Shown here piece by piece: positions 41,634 through 50,290 of a stretch of DNA of 53,849 bases (position 1 is the first letter of the stretch; each line of letters begins with the position of its first letter). The stretch comes from Erysipelotrichales bacterium. GTDB lineage: Bacteria > Bacillota_I > Bacilli_A > RFN20 > CAG-826. The DNA is taken from NCBI GenBank assembly GCA_022508535.1, contig JAFLUZ010000012.1:1-53849 (forward strand). The letters are read 5' to 3'. Made by a program: the position numbers and the translations under genes. The notes under the pieces were generated by a model. That model was given only the letters and a program-made list of their open reading frames with translations, ran no database searches and had not been told where the DNA came from.

Positions 41634-43427
41634 CTATTCTAGTCTTTCAAAATCGGATGCACCATGTTTACAAAGTGGACAGACATAGTCTTCTGGCAAT
41701 TCTTCTCCTTCATAAACAAAGCCACAGATTTTACAAACCCAACCTTTCTTTGATTCAACTTGTGGTTTAGGTTTGACATTATCAAAGTAATAAATATAGG
41801 TCATTGTTGGTTTATCGGAAATTACTCTTGCCTCAGATACCGAGCAAATAAACATTCCATGTGTTCCTAAATCAATATATTCTTCGACATTTAATGACAT
41901 AAATGAGTTAATATATTTTGGTAAAAACACTAATCCATTATCGCTTCTTAATATTTCTTGGCTCTTAAATTTATCGACATTTCTACCACTTTGGAAACCA
42001 AATTGTTGAAAAATTGAAAATGGTGCATCAGTAGATAAGCAGCAAACATTCATTTTGCCTGTTTGTTTAATGACATGGTGAGAATAATTGTCTTTATTTA
42101 TAGTAACCGCAATTCTATTTGGAGTATTAGTAACTTGTAAAACAGCGTTAACAATAAGACCATTATCTTTTCTTCCATCATTACTTGTTACAACATATAA
42201 GCCATAACCAATTTTAAATAACGCGGACAAGTCTTGTTTATTCGCAAGTTTTTCATCTTTAGCAACGTAATCTTTACATAATTCTTCTGCCATTGATTCT
42301 AGTTGAGTCATACTTTTTTCATTTAAACTAGATAAGATTGTTACATGATTATTTAAGTAAGTAATATTTTTGGCACTTGCCAATTTGTTTTGCATAACAC
42401 GAATTGCGTTAGGAGCCCATGATCCATTTTCAATAAAACCAACTGTTTTATTTTGGAAGCCATGCTCAACAAGACGATTAAGGAAATCTGACATAAATGG
42501 GAAAATCTCAGAGTTATATGTAGTCGTAGCAAAGATAATTTTTTCATATCTAAATGCATCTTCTAATGCTTCTGCCATATCTTCTCTTGCTAAATCACTA
42601 AGAACTACTTTTGGGCAACCCTTGGCCTTCAATTTTCTTTCAAGTTCTAATACAGCTTCTTTTGTATGTCCATATACTGAAGTATAAGCAATTACTACTC
42701 CCTCAGATTCTGGTAAGTATTTTGACCAAATGTTATATAAGTTAATATAGTATCCAAGATTATCATTTAAAATTGGACCATGTAATGGACAGATAGTTTT
42801 AATATCAAGTTTAGAGGCAACTTCTAATAATTTTTGAACTTGCATACCATATTTTCCAACAATTCCAAAATAATATCTTCTTGCTTCACATGCCCATTCT
42901 TCTTCAACATCTAAAGCACCAAATTTTCCAAATCCATCAGCAGAGAATAAGACTTTAGAGAAATCATCATAAGTTACCATAACTTCTGGCCAGTGAACCA
43001 TTGGAGCAAAAACAAAAGTTAGCTCGTGAGCGCCCAAAGGTAATTTATCACCATTATTTACGACTAATCTATTTTTAAATTCGGCTTTTGGAAAGAAATT
43101 TTCAAGCATTTGGAAGGTTTTCACATTACCAACTAATATGACATTAGGATAACGTTCTACGAGTTTTGCAATATTCGCAGAGTGATCTGGTTCCATATGT
43201 TGAATAACAAAATAGTATGGTTCCTTTTCCCCTAATACTTCTTCAATGTTATCCAACCATTCATGAGTAAATTTAATATCAACACTATCCATGATGGTTA
43301 TTCTTTCATCCATTATGACATATGAGTTATATGCCATTCCATTTGGAACAATATATTGCCCTTCAAATAAATCAATTTGGTGATCATTAACACCAACATA
43401 GTAAATATCTGTTGTCACACTTTTCAT
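41634..43427 (-). CDS. Four-module flavodiiron protein (O2/NO reductase)
   Basis: Flavodiiron proteins reduce O2 to water or NO to N2O in anaerobes. The 597-residue chain holds, in order: a diiron lactamase-like domain (about 1-245) with every ligand present (His77, Glu79, Asp81, His82, His144, Asp163, His215), a flavodoxin domain (about 250-390; IAYTSVYGHTKE), a flavin-reductase-like domain (about 400-550; YGLYVVTSNDGRKDN, NAVLQVTNTPNRIAV) and a C-terminal rubredoxin (CKICGFVYEGEELPEDYVCP). The extra modules would let electrons pass from NAD(P)H to the diiron site in one polypeptide. GAGGAG precedes the ATG. Single gene, divergent from a thioredoxin-like lipoprotein. Confidence 0.95.
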   Translation of the reverse strand: MKSVTTDIYYVGVNDHQIDLFEGQYIVPNGMAYNSYVIMDERITIMDSVDIKFTHEWLDNIEEVLGEKEPYYFVIQHMEPDHSANIAKLVERYPNVILVGNVKTFQMLENFFPKAEFKNRLVVNNGDKLPLGAHELTFVFAPMVHWPEVMVTYDDFSKVLFSADGFGKFGALDVEEEWACEARRYYFGIVGKYGMQVQKLLEVASKLDIKTICPLHGPILNDNLGYYINLYNIWSKYLPESEGVVIAYTSVYGHTKEAVLELERKLKAKGCPKVVLSDLAREDMAEALEDAFRYEKIIFATTTYNSEIFPFMSDFLNRLVEHGFQNKTVGFIENGSWAPNAIRVMQNKLASAKNITYLNNHVTILSSLNEKSMTQLESMAEELCKDYVAKDEKLANKQDLSALFKIGYGLYVVTSNDGRKDNGLIVNAVLQVTNTPNRIAVTINKDNYSHHVIKQTGKMNVCCLSTDAPFSIFQQFGFQSGRNVDKFKSQEILRSDNGLVFLPKYINSFMSLNVEEYIDLGTHGMFICSVSEARVISDKPTMTYIYYFDNVKPKPQVESKKGWVCKICGFVYEGEELPEDYVCPLCKHGASDFERLE

Positions 43428-43470
43428 AATTTTCTCCTCATTAAAATATCAAATTTTTTGAAACAAAAAT

Positions 43471-43499
43471 ATTATAATATAAATGGACTTTACTTTAAA
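43471..43499 (-). promoter_or_regulatory. Putative promoter of the flavodiiron protein gene
   Basis: On the minus strand TTTAAA (43494-43499) and a perfect TATAAT (43471-43476) are 17 bases apart. The -35 is weak. Confidence 0.45.
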
Positions 43500-43526
43500 A
43501 GACATATGCTTAAATAACTTTTAAAA

Positions 43527-43544
43527 ATAAACCAATAGGTTTAT
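43527..43544. promoter_or_regulatory. 18-bp palindrome in the flavodiiron / thioredoxin-lipoprotein divergent region
   Basis: ATAAACC-AATA-GGTTTAT is a perfect dyad. It lies upstream of the flavodiiron promoter and within the -35/-10 spacer of a possible plus-strand promoter (TATAAT at 43542-43547). A shared operator is plausible. Confidence 0.45.
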
Positions 43545-43567
43545 AATAATTACGGAAGTGATTAATA

Positions 43568-44362
43568 ATGAAGATACTAAATAAGATTGTTTTGCTACTA
43601 GCTACCTCTTTAGTGCTTTTTAGTTGCAATAATAAAGATGCCATTTACACTCCTCGACTTGATATAAATGAACAATATAATGCAAGTATTGATTATTCCG
43701 AATATAGTTTTGATGACTACTCTGTTACTATTACACCTACACAATTAAAAACAATGCTTGATAACAAAGAATCATTTGCATTTTATTTTCATAACAGATA
43801 TTGCGAATCATGCGAAGGTATTAAACCATTATTAATTCATTACGTTTTAGAGACAAAAAATGCTTTTTATAGTTTAGATATCGGTAATGATAGTAATTTC
43901 ACTGAGTTTCAAATTGGAAATTTATATAGTCAAATAAAAGATGCTAATGACTACTATTTATTTAAAGATGAAGATGACCAATTTATTTTTCCTACACCAG
44001 TTTTTTATTTTATAAATAATGGGGCAATTGAGAAAAAGCAATTGGTAACTTCAAATATGTTTAATTATAGTTTCTTTAAAAAGGTGATGAACAAAAACTT
44101 AATCACTAGTACTTCTTATATCATCACAAATTTTGATAATCTTAATAAATATCGCTATGTTTACTATTGTGACTTATCTAAGTCATACATCAACGATTTA
44201 TATAAAGAAATTATTGCGTGTAGTGATATAAGTATTGCTATTAATCGTCTCTCTTCTTTAGAATTTAGCGAATCAAAAATTGTTGATCAAACTAGTGGTA
44301 GAGAATTAATTACAAGTGATACAACAACTCTAACTGATATATTGTCATTTTATAATGCTTAA
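43568..44362 (+). CDS. Thioredoxin-like lipoprotein
   Basis: The 264-residue protein has lipobox VLFSC (Cys20) and a thioredoxin-fold segment: AFYFHNRYCESCEGIKPLL with CxxC at Cys79-Cys82, and FPTPVFYFINNG with the cis-Pro (TPVF) expected in the fold. A further C-terminal region of about 90 residues is not recognised. It would act outside the membrane in thiol-disulfide exchange or reductive repair, but no specific partner is visible. It is divergent from the flavodiiron protein. The downstream gap to 44499 contains a weak hairpin near 44378-44410 and the next promoter. Confidence 0.78.
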   Translation: MKILNKIVLLLATSLVLFSCNNKDAIYTPRLDINEQYNASIDYSEYSFDDYSVTITPTQLKTMLDNKESFAFYFHNRYCESCEGIKPLLIHYVLETKNAFYSLDIGNDSNFTEFQIGNLYSQIKDANDYYLFKDEDDQFIFPTPVFYFINNGAIEKKQLVTSNMFNYSFFKKVMNKNLITSTSYIITNFDNLNKYRYVYYCDLSKSYINDLYKEIIACSDISIAINRLSSLEFSESKIVDQTSGRELITSDTTTLTDILSFYNA

Positions 44363-44449
44363 TAATTAATTTTATTGTGCGTAAATTTAATGAATTCTTT
44401 GTGCACTTTTTTATTGCAATTTTCTACATTTTTTTGTATTTTTTATCGG

Positions 44450-44478
44450 TTTACAAAAATATGATGTAGTGCTACACT
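44450..44478 (+). promoter_or_regulatory. Putative promoter of the two-gene membrane protein operon
   Basis: TTTACA (44450-44455) and TACACT (44473-44478) are 17 bases apart, 21 bases before the ATG at 44500. Confidence 0.55.
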
Positions 44479-44499
44479 AATTTCGAAAGGAGATAAATC

Positions 44500-45018
44500 A
44501 TGGAAAAAATAAAAAACAATCTAGGTAAAATCATCATTACTATGAGTATAATAGCTGCTATATTTTTAGGTTCAGCATTATTTCAAATGTTTGATTACAA
44601 AATTGATTATGCTGCTTTGATACCATTTTCATTAATTACCGCAAGCTGCGTATTATTAATAGTCTTTGGTTTCAAAAATGTAAAAGTTGAAAAATATCTT
44701 TCAATACCTTTTTGCTTGTTTATTGGTGCAATTTCTGTAGCTAACTTAATATTAGTTTCTGATGATGTTTCTTGGGCATCTGTATTTACTTTAATATTTA
44801 GTATCGCGATTATTGTATTTTATGTATTATATCGTATTGACGGAAGGCCAATATACAAAGATCTTTTATTTGCTTTTTTATTAGCATTATCAATAAACTA
44901 TTTTGTAACAATATTTGTTTTAGCTAATATTTATGCATTGCCTGAATTTATTATTTCAATAATATTTATACTTTGCTTCATGCTACAATCGCACAAAAAG
45001 GAGGAAATTCAAGAATGA
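44500..45018 (+). CDS. Hypothetical integral membrane protein
   Basis: The 172-residue protein is almost entirely hydrophobic with about six spans (for example IIITMSIIAAIFLGSALFQM, SLITASCVLLIVFGF, WASVFTLIFSIAIIVFYVLY). No family is recognised and no charged active-site motif is seen. AAAGGAG precedes the ATG. Its end overlaps the next gene by ATGA, so the two membrane proteins are probably made together and may form a complex. Confidence 0.6.
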   Translation: MEKIKNNLGKIIITMSIIAAIFLGSALFQMFDYKIDYAALIPFSLITASCVLLIVFGFKNVKVEKYLSIPFCLFIGAISVANLILVSDDVSWASVFTLIFSIAIIVFYVLYRIDGRPIYKDLLFAFLLALSINYFVTIFVLANIYALPEFIISIIFILCFMLQSHKKEEIQE

Positions 45019-45659
45019 AAAAGCATACAATCGCTTCATGTGCTTTAGCGGGTTTATCAATTTTATTTTTACTAATTACTTTACTTATTGGCGCTAGTGA
45101 TTCAACTTCAATTTTGATTTGTACTTTATTTTTAATGTTTACAGTTATTGCTTTTGTAGTGTTATCACTAATGAAAAAAGTAAACAAAATGGTTATTTTA
45201 GTTCCAATTCTTCTATCACTAGTGTTCATTGGTATATTTGAAAATTCCTTTGTATCTTTTATGGGAATATTAAATGTTATATTTAATCAAACTACTGAAA
45301 CAACATCTATAGTTCCACCAGTTCTATCATTATTATTAACTGGCGCATTAGTAGTTGGTTTAGTTTATGCTTTGAAAAAACATCGTTGGGCAGCAATACT
45401 TGTGATAGTTATTCTAGGAGTTGAGATTGCCGTTAATATAGAGTCATTCATATCATTAATTAGCTTTATAGATACTATTAAACAACTTGCTAATAATGAT
45501 ATTATTCCTGAGATTTCAGGTAGCTATCAATTTATGCCTATTACAAGCTTAGCAATTATATCAATTTATTCTTCCTTTATTGTATATTTCATACCTATTC
45601 TACATAAAGAAAAGGAAGAGCAAATAATTGAAACTGAATCCGATGTAAAAGCGTCTTAG
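45015..45659 (+). CDS. Hypothetical integral membrane protein
   Basis: The 214-residue protein has about six hydrophobic spans (SCALAGLSILFLLITLLIG, MVILVPILLSLVFIGIF, WAAILVIVILGVEIAVN among them) and a short charged C-terminus. No family is recognised. I chose the ATG at 45015, which has AAAAGGAGG upstream and couples to the previous stop. Paired with the upstream membrane protein. Confidence 0.6.
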   Translation: MKKHTIASCALAGLSILFLLITLLIGASDSTSILICTLFLMFTVIAFVVLSLMKKVNKMVILVPILLSLVFIGIFENSFVSFMGILNVIFNQTTETTSIVPPVLSLLLTGALVVGLVYALKKHRWAAILVIVILGVEIAVNIESFISLISFIDTIKQLANNDIIPEISGSYQFMPITSLAIISIYSSFIVYFIPILHKEKEEQIIETESDVKAS

Positions 45660-45669
45660 GACGCTTTTT
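45647..45669 (+). terminator. Terminator overlapping the membrane protein stop
   Basis: AAAAGCGTC / GACGCTTTT with loop TTAG, T run after; the stem includes the stop codon. Confidence 0.88.
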
Positions 45670-45766
45670 AATTTAAGTTGTATTTTTTTATGAAAGCCCT
45701 TGCATTTTTTGCTCTAGACCGATACAATCAAATAGTAACTTTCTTTTAAAAGGAGGAAAAACATTT

Positions 45767-47407
45767 ATGTCATTTACTGTTAAACTAAAAGACAAAACAT
45801 TAAATTTTGATAAAAAGATTAGCTTACTTTCCCTTGTCGAAGGAAACAAGGATTATATTGCTGCTAAAGTTAACAATAAACTACGCGAATTAACTTATGA
45901 AGTTTATTACGATGCTGAAGTAGAATTTTTAACTGTTAAAGATCAAGCATCAATTAAAATCTATGAAACTTCTATTCGCTATTTGTTTGCTATGGCTGCG
46001 GAACGCACTTTTCCTCATTTGAAATTCCGTTTTTCATATAACGTCTCACGTTCAATCTTTGTGCAAATACTTAATAGCAATACTAGAATTGATACTTCAA
46101 TGGTCAAAAAGATTGATGAAGAAATGCGAAGACTTGTTGAAGCAGACATTCCATTCAAACGAATCATTATTAACAATGAAAAGGCAATTAGTATTTACAA
46201 AGAACGTGGATTTGAAGATAAAATTGAAACATTAAAATATCGACCAGAAAAGACCGTTCACTTCTATGAATGCGATGGTTATATGAACTATATGTATGGA
46301 CACATGGTTCCTTCAACTGGCTATTTAAGACGTTTCTCACTCCGTTTATATTCACCAGGTATTATTATTCAATATCCAAGATCAGAATGTAACGGAAATA
46401 TTCCACCATTTGAAGATGCTCCAACATTTGGTAAGACTTTAAAAGAAGCTCACAAATGGGCAAAAGCCACAGGTGTTGACTCTGTTGCGGGTCTTAACAA
46501 AATGGTTGAAGAAGCTGGTGATATTGAATTTATTAATCTTTGCGAAGCAAAACATAGCAGAATGCTTTGTGAACTTGGTGAATTAATTGAAAAAGACATT
46601 GAAAACATTCGCTTAATTTGTATCGCTGGTCCATCTAGTTCTGGTAAGACAACTTTCGCTAATAGATTGAGAATTGAACTATTGTCTCGTGGTATTAAAC
46701 CAATTAGAATTTCCATTGATGATTACTATCTTCCACGAGATATGGCGCCACTTGATGAAAATGGTGAGCCAGATTTAGAAAGTATGAACGCTTTAGATGT
46801 TCCATTATTTAATCAAAACATCTTAGATTTAATTCAAGGTGAGGAAGTTCAACTCCCTAAATTTGATTTTAAGATTGGAAAACGTGTTCCTGGCCGTGTT
46901 TTAAAAGTTCCAGATGGCACTCCTATCATTATTGAAGGAATTCATGCTTTAAACGATCAAATGACAACCTTAATTCCAAAGCATCAAAAGTTTAAAATCT
47001 ATATTGCTCCTCAAGCTCAAATAAATCTTGATAATCATAACCCTATCTCTTTGACTGATTTAAGATTATTAAGAAGAATTGTTCGCGATAAACAATTTAG
47101 AAATGCTTCCGCTGAAAGCACGATGCAAATGTGGCCAAGCGTTCGTAAAGGTGAGTTCACTTGGATTTATAAAACTCAAGAAGGTGCTGATTACGTTTTC
47201 AATTCCTTCTTACCATATGAAATGTGTGTAATGCGTAAATACGCTTTACCTGTTCTTCAAAAAATCGATGTAGATTCACCATATTATACACTCGCTGAAC
47301 GTCTTATCAAATTCTTGAAATATTTCAAAGAAATGGATGACACATGGGTGCCTTGTAACTCATTAATGCGTGAGTTTATTGGTGGTAGCTGCTATCAAGA
47401 CATTTAG
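45767..47407 (+). CDS. Nucleoside (uridine-like) kinase with N-terminal TGS domain
   Basis: The 546-residue protein combines an N-terminal TGS/ubiquitin-like segment (about 1-60), a middle region like the second additional domain of threonyl-tRNA synthetase (about 60-250; FSYNVSRSIFVQI) and a C-terminal P-loop kinase. The kinase has Walker A GPSSSGKTTFA (about 288-298), ISIDDYYLPRD and IIEGIHALN, typical of the uridine kinase/phosphoribulokinase family. It probably phosphorylates a nucleoside with ATP; the substrate and the role of the synthetase-like part are not established. AAAGGAGG precedes the ATG. Single gene with its own terminator. Confidence 0.88.
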   Translation: MSFTVKLKDKTLNFDKKISLLSLVEGNKDYIAAKVNNKLRELTYEVYYDAEVEFLTVKDQASIKIYETSIRYLFAMAAERTFPHLKFRFSYNVSRSIFVQILNSNTRIDTSMVKKIDEEMRRLVEADIPFKRIIINNEKAISIYKERGFEDKIETLKYRPEKTVHFYECDGYMNYMYGHMVPSTGYLRRFSLRLYSPGIIIQYPRSECNGNIPPFEDAPTFGKTLKEAHKWAKATGVDSVAGLNKMVEEAGDIEFINLCEAKHSRMLCELGELIEKDIENIRLICIAGPSSSGKTTFANRLRIELLSRGIKPIRISIDDYYLPRDMAPLDENGEPDLESMNALDVPLFNQNILDLIQGEEVQLPKFDFKIGKRVPGRVLKVPDGTPIIIEGIHALNDQMTTLIPKHQKFKIYIAPQAQINLDNHNPISLTDLRLLRRIVRDKQFRNASAESTMQMWPSVRKGEFTWIYKTQEGADYVFNSFLPYEMCVMRKYALPVLQKIDVDSPYYTLAERLIKFLKYFKEMDDTWVPCNSLMREFIGGSCYQDI

Positions 47408-47430
47408 TATTCTACAAAATCAAATATATT

Positions 47431-47468
47431 AAAAGAGAATGTCTATCATGTAGATCATTCTCTTTTTT
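47431..47468. terminator. Bidirectional terminator after the kinase gene
   Basis: AAAAGAGAATG / CATTCTCTTTT (47431-47441, 47456-47466) around a loop that can pair further (TCTA/TAGA). It serves the convergent kinase and ABC permease genes. Confidence 0.88.
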
Positions 47469-47480
47469 AATATTCTAATA

Positions 47481-48290
47481 TTACGAACCAGTGCTTTCGT
47501 ATTTTTTAGCAAAATGTGCCCAAATAAATATTGATAATATAAATACTATTATTGAAAGTAAAATAATTATTACCATTAAAAGATAAATATTAATACCAAG
47601 ATTTAATGGCTCGAAAAGATTGGAAACCGGATAAAAAATACATAATCCTAATGGAATTAAAAATGTAAATGCGAAACGAATTATTTTTGGAAATATTGTT
47701 AAAGGATATTTGGAATAATTTGCAAAATTATAAATGATTTGAAGGAAAGGACCAGTTCTTTTGAACGCAAATGCCATCGATGCAATAATTATTTTAAATG
47801 AAGATATAAGTAGACTTGCACATATAATTCCGATTAACAATAATAAAACATTTGCAAAGTTGACCATTAAAGTAAGATTACTTGCGCAAAATACAATCAA
47901 GAAAATTGCAGTTAAGATTTCTCCTAATGCTTCTAATTGTATTTCACACGCAATTGTTTGAAATAAAACTGGTAATGGACGAAGAAATAGACTATCCATC
48001 GCCCCACTTCTTACCTCAAAATATGCCACATTCCACAATTTATCAGTAAAAAAGTGATCAATACCTATTGCAAGATTTGTAATACCATATAGTAATCCTA
48101 TCTGATACATATTCCATCCTTCTAATGATGGAACTTGCGAGACAATAACAAAAAGTGTCAAAATCGATGTTATTTCTGTAAACAAAAATGCCAAAATACC
48201 AATAATAGTATTTGATTTATACGATAACTTTGACATTATCGATAATTTTGCATATTTAAAATATAATTTAATATACCTCATCATAATCAT
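47481..48290 (-). CDS. ABC-2 type permease (COG3694 type)
   Basis: This is a 269-residue (or 267) integral membrane protein with about six spans and the family's N-terminus (YIKLYFKYAKLSIMSKLSYK) and central motif FFTDKLWNVAYFEVRSGAMDSLFLRPLP. It pairs with the COG4587-type permease upstream and the COG4586-type ATPase to form an exporter of unknown substrate. The ATG at 48290 overlaps the upstream stop (TAATG); an ATG at 48284 is better spaced from the GGGGGG ribosome site and may be used instead. Confidence 0.88.
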   Translation of the reverse strand: MIMMRYIKLYFKYAKLSIMSKLSYKSNTIIGILAFLFTEITSILTLFVIVSQVPSLEGWNMYQIGLLYGITNLAIGIDHFFTDKLWNVAYFEVRSGAMDSLFLRPLPVLFQTIACEIQLEALGEILTAIFLIVFCASNLTLMVNFANVLLLLIGIICASLLISSFKIIIASMAFAFKRTGPFLQIIYNFANYSKYPLTIFPKIIRFAFTFLIPLGLCIFYPVSNLFEPLNLGINIYLLMVIIILLSIIVFILSIFIWAHFAKKYESTGS

Positions 48291-49141
48291 TACCCCCCTT
48301 GCACAACAATCTTTTTCACGCAGTGTCTAAAGAGCAAATGATTTATGAATTCTAACAATATTTCATAACCAATGGCAATTGCTAAAAACATAATAATACT
48401 TAAAATTTCAATTTTTCCCATCAAAACTAAAATAGGTGTTGAGGCTAAAAATGCAAATGGTAGATAAGAAAACACTACTCCAAACACTCCCATATAGGCA
48501 AGTGGAACCATTGCCCCAGATAAAAATGTTTTAATGGAAGTAATAAACATATCTAAACCAAACATATGTTGTGTGTAAAAAGTGAGCATTCCTACTAAAT
48601 ACTGAACACTATCATTGATTAAAATTGCCACAAACATAAATAGAATAAAAAACAAAACATTTAATATAAATTGAAGTGGTTCAAAACTAACAAATCCAAA
48701 GCCAATAAATACTCCATAAAGAATTACTAATAAAGGCAATGCCACAAAACATATTTTAAAGAATGCATTACCAAAACAAGTGAAAAGATGTCGTAAACGA
48801 TATGATACTGGTTTAGTAAGAGTGTTTACTATTGTTCCATCGCGCACTTCAACAAAAATATTCCAACCTGTTTCACTGCTAACAATATTTGCAAAAATAA
48901 ATGATGTCGCTCCATATAAAATCATTTCATAAAAAGTAAAACCATTTATGATACTATTCATTCCTTCAGGTGCATTTTTATAGATGGCGTGATATAAGAA
49001 AAATAAAAATAAAATTTCTATTATTCCAATGAGTAACCATCCATACACTTGAGCCTTATATACTAAAAACTCTTTAATGCCGGCATTGAAGAAAGGTATA
49101 TATTTTTTTATTCTCCTATTTTTCTTCTTCATTTTTAGCAT
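48290..49141 (-). CDS. ABC-2 type permease (COG4587 type)
   Basis: The 283-residue membrane protein has about six spans and the characteristic SSETGWNIFVEVRDGTIVNT, followed by LTKPVSYRLRHLFTCFGNAF. It forms the second permease half of the exporter. AAAGGAG lies about 5 bases before the ATG at 49141. It overlaps the ATPase gene by 26 bases, so translation is coupled. Confidence 0.88.
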   Translation of the reverse strand: MLKMKKKNRRIKKYIPFFNAGIKEFLVYKAQVYGWLLIGIIEILFLFFLYHAIYKNAPEGMNSIINGFTFYEMILYGATSFIFANIVSSETGWNIFVEVRDGTIVNTLTKPVSYRLRHLFTCFGNAFFKICFVALPLLVILYGVFIGFGFVSFEPLQFILNVLFFILFMFVAILINDSVQYLVGMLTFYTQHMFGLDMFITSIKTFLSGAMVPLAYMGVFGVVFSYLPFAFLASTPILVLMGKIEILSIIMFLAIAIGYEILLEFINHLLFRHCVKKIVVQGG

Positions 49142-50111
49142 AAAGCTCCTTTGTTATATCTTCAATTCCAATATCAAATATTTTAAAATCACTTATTTTG
49201 TATTCACTAATTAATAATAATAGTAATGCATCTAAATCAACTTCATTAAGTGAAAAAGACAAACGAATATTGTCATCAATTTCAATATTAATAGCTTTAT
49301 TAAACTCTTTAATTTTATTTTCATCAAAGTCTTCAAAGCGTGGGAAAACAATATTTTTAATATTACCAAATTTAAATTTAATATCTTCTAAATTACCATC
49401 ATAAAGAATTGACCCTTTATCAATAATTATAATTCTATCACATAGTTCCTCGATATCTTTCATATCATGAGTTGTCAATATAACCGTCGTATTATAATGG
49501 TGATTCAATTCTTTAATTGCTTTTCTAATTTTATCTTTTACTAAAACATCTAGACCAATTGTTGGTTCATCTAAATAAAGAATTTTAGGATTATGGATAA
49601 GACTTGCGGCAAAATCAGCACGCATTCTTTGTCCTAAAGATAGACTACGAACATTTTGATTCAAAAATGATCTTAAATCTAATAAATCACATAAATAGTT
49701 AAAACGTTCTTCATAATCTTCATCAGAAACCGAATAAATGGCTTTTAAAATTTTAAATGTTTCAATAAGTGGAATATCCCACCAAAGTTGAGTTTTTTGA
49801 CCAAAAACAACTCCTATTTCTTGATTTATTTCTTTGCGATACTTTAAAACTGATTTTTGATCAATAATTACTTCTCCATTAGTTGGGAAAAGAATTCCAC
49901 ACATCATTTTAATGGTAGTAGATTTACCTGCTCCGTTAGCACCTATATATCCTACAATTTCACCTTGCTTAATAGAAAAAGAAACATCTTTTACAGCTTC
50001 AATACTTTCATATTTACGCGAAAATAGTGTTTTAATCATTGATAAAACACCATTTCCTCTTATTGGTTTTTTAAATGTTTTTGATAAATTTTTTACTTCA
50101 ATAAGTGCCAT
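49116..50111 (-). CDS. ABC transporter ATPase (COG4586 type)
   Basis: The 331-residue ATPase has Walker A GANGAGKS (57-64), the signature LSLGQRMRADFA, Walker B ILYLDEPTIGLD and the switch His in LTTHDM. An insert near residues 15-40 (IRGNGVLSMIKTLFSRKYES) before the ABC core is typical of this family. A C-terminal extension of about 100 residues follows the core. I chose the ATG at 50111 (GGTGA 6 bases upstream) over a GTG at 50120. First of a three-gene operon. The export substrate is not known. Confidence 0.92.
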   Translation of the reverse strand: MALIEVKNLSKTFKKPIRGNGVLSMIKTLFSRKYESIEAVKDVSFSIKQGEIVGYIGANGAGKSTTIKMMCGILFPTNGEVIIDQKSVLKYRKEINQEIGVVFGQKTQLWWDIPLIETFKILKAIYSVSDEDYEERFNYLCDLLDLRSFLNQNVRSLSLGQRMRADFAASLIHNPKILYLDEPTIGLDVLVKDKIRKAIKELNHHYNTTVILTTHDMKDIEELCDRIIIIDKGSILYDGNLEDIKFKFGNIKNIVFPRFEDFDENKIKEFNKAINIEIDDNIRLSFSLNEVDLDALLLLLISEYKISDFKIFDIGIEDITKELYAKNEEEK

Positions 50112-50223
50112 ATAAATCACCTATATAAAATATTACTACTTTTAGCTTGAAATAGAAACAAATATCGATTTTTTATAAATAAAAAATTAATTTTCGTATT
50201 TCACACAATCAATTATCGCTCAA

Positions 50224-50246
50224 ATTGTTTGAAAAATATAAACAAT
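50224..50246. repeat. Inverted repeat upstream of the glycosyltransferase gene
   Basis: ATTGTTT (50224-50230) and AAACAAT (50240-50246) are perfect arms separated by 9 bases, about 45 bases before the start at 50291, near an extended -10 (TGG-TAGAAT, 50262-50267). Possible operator. Confidence 0.35.
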
Positions 50247-50290
50247 GACAAACATATGTGGTAGAATTGATTTATTAAGGAGATGTGGTT

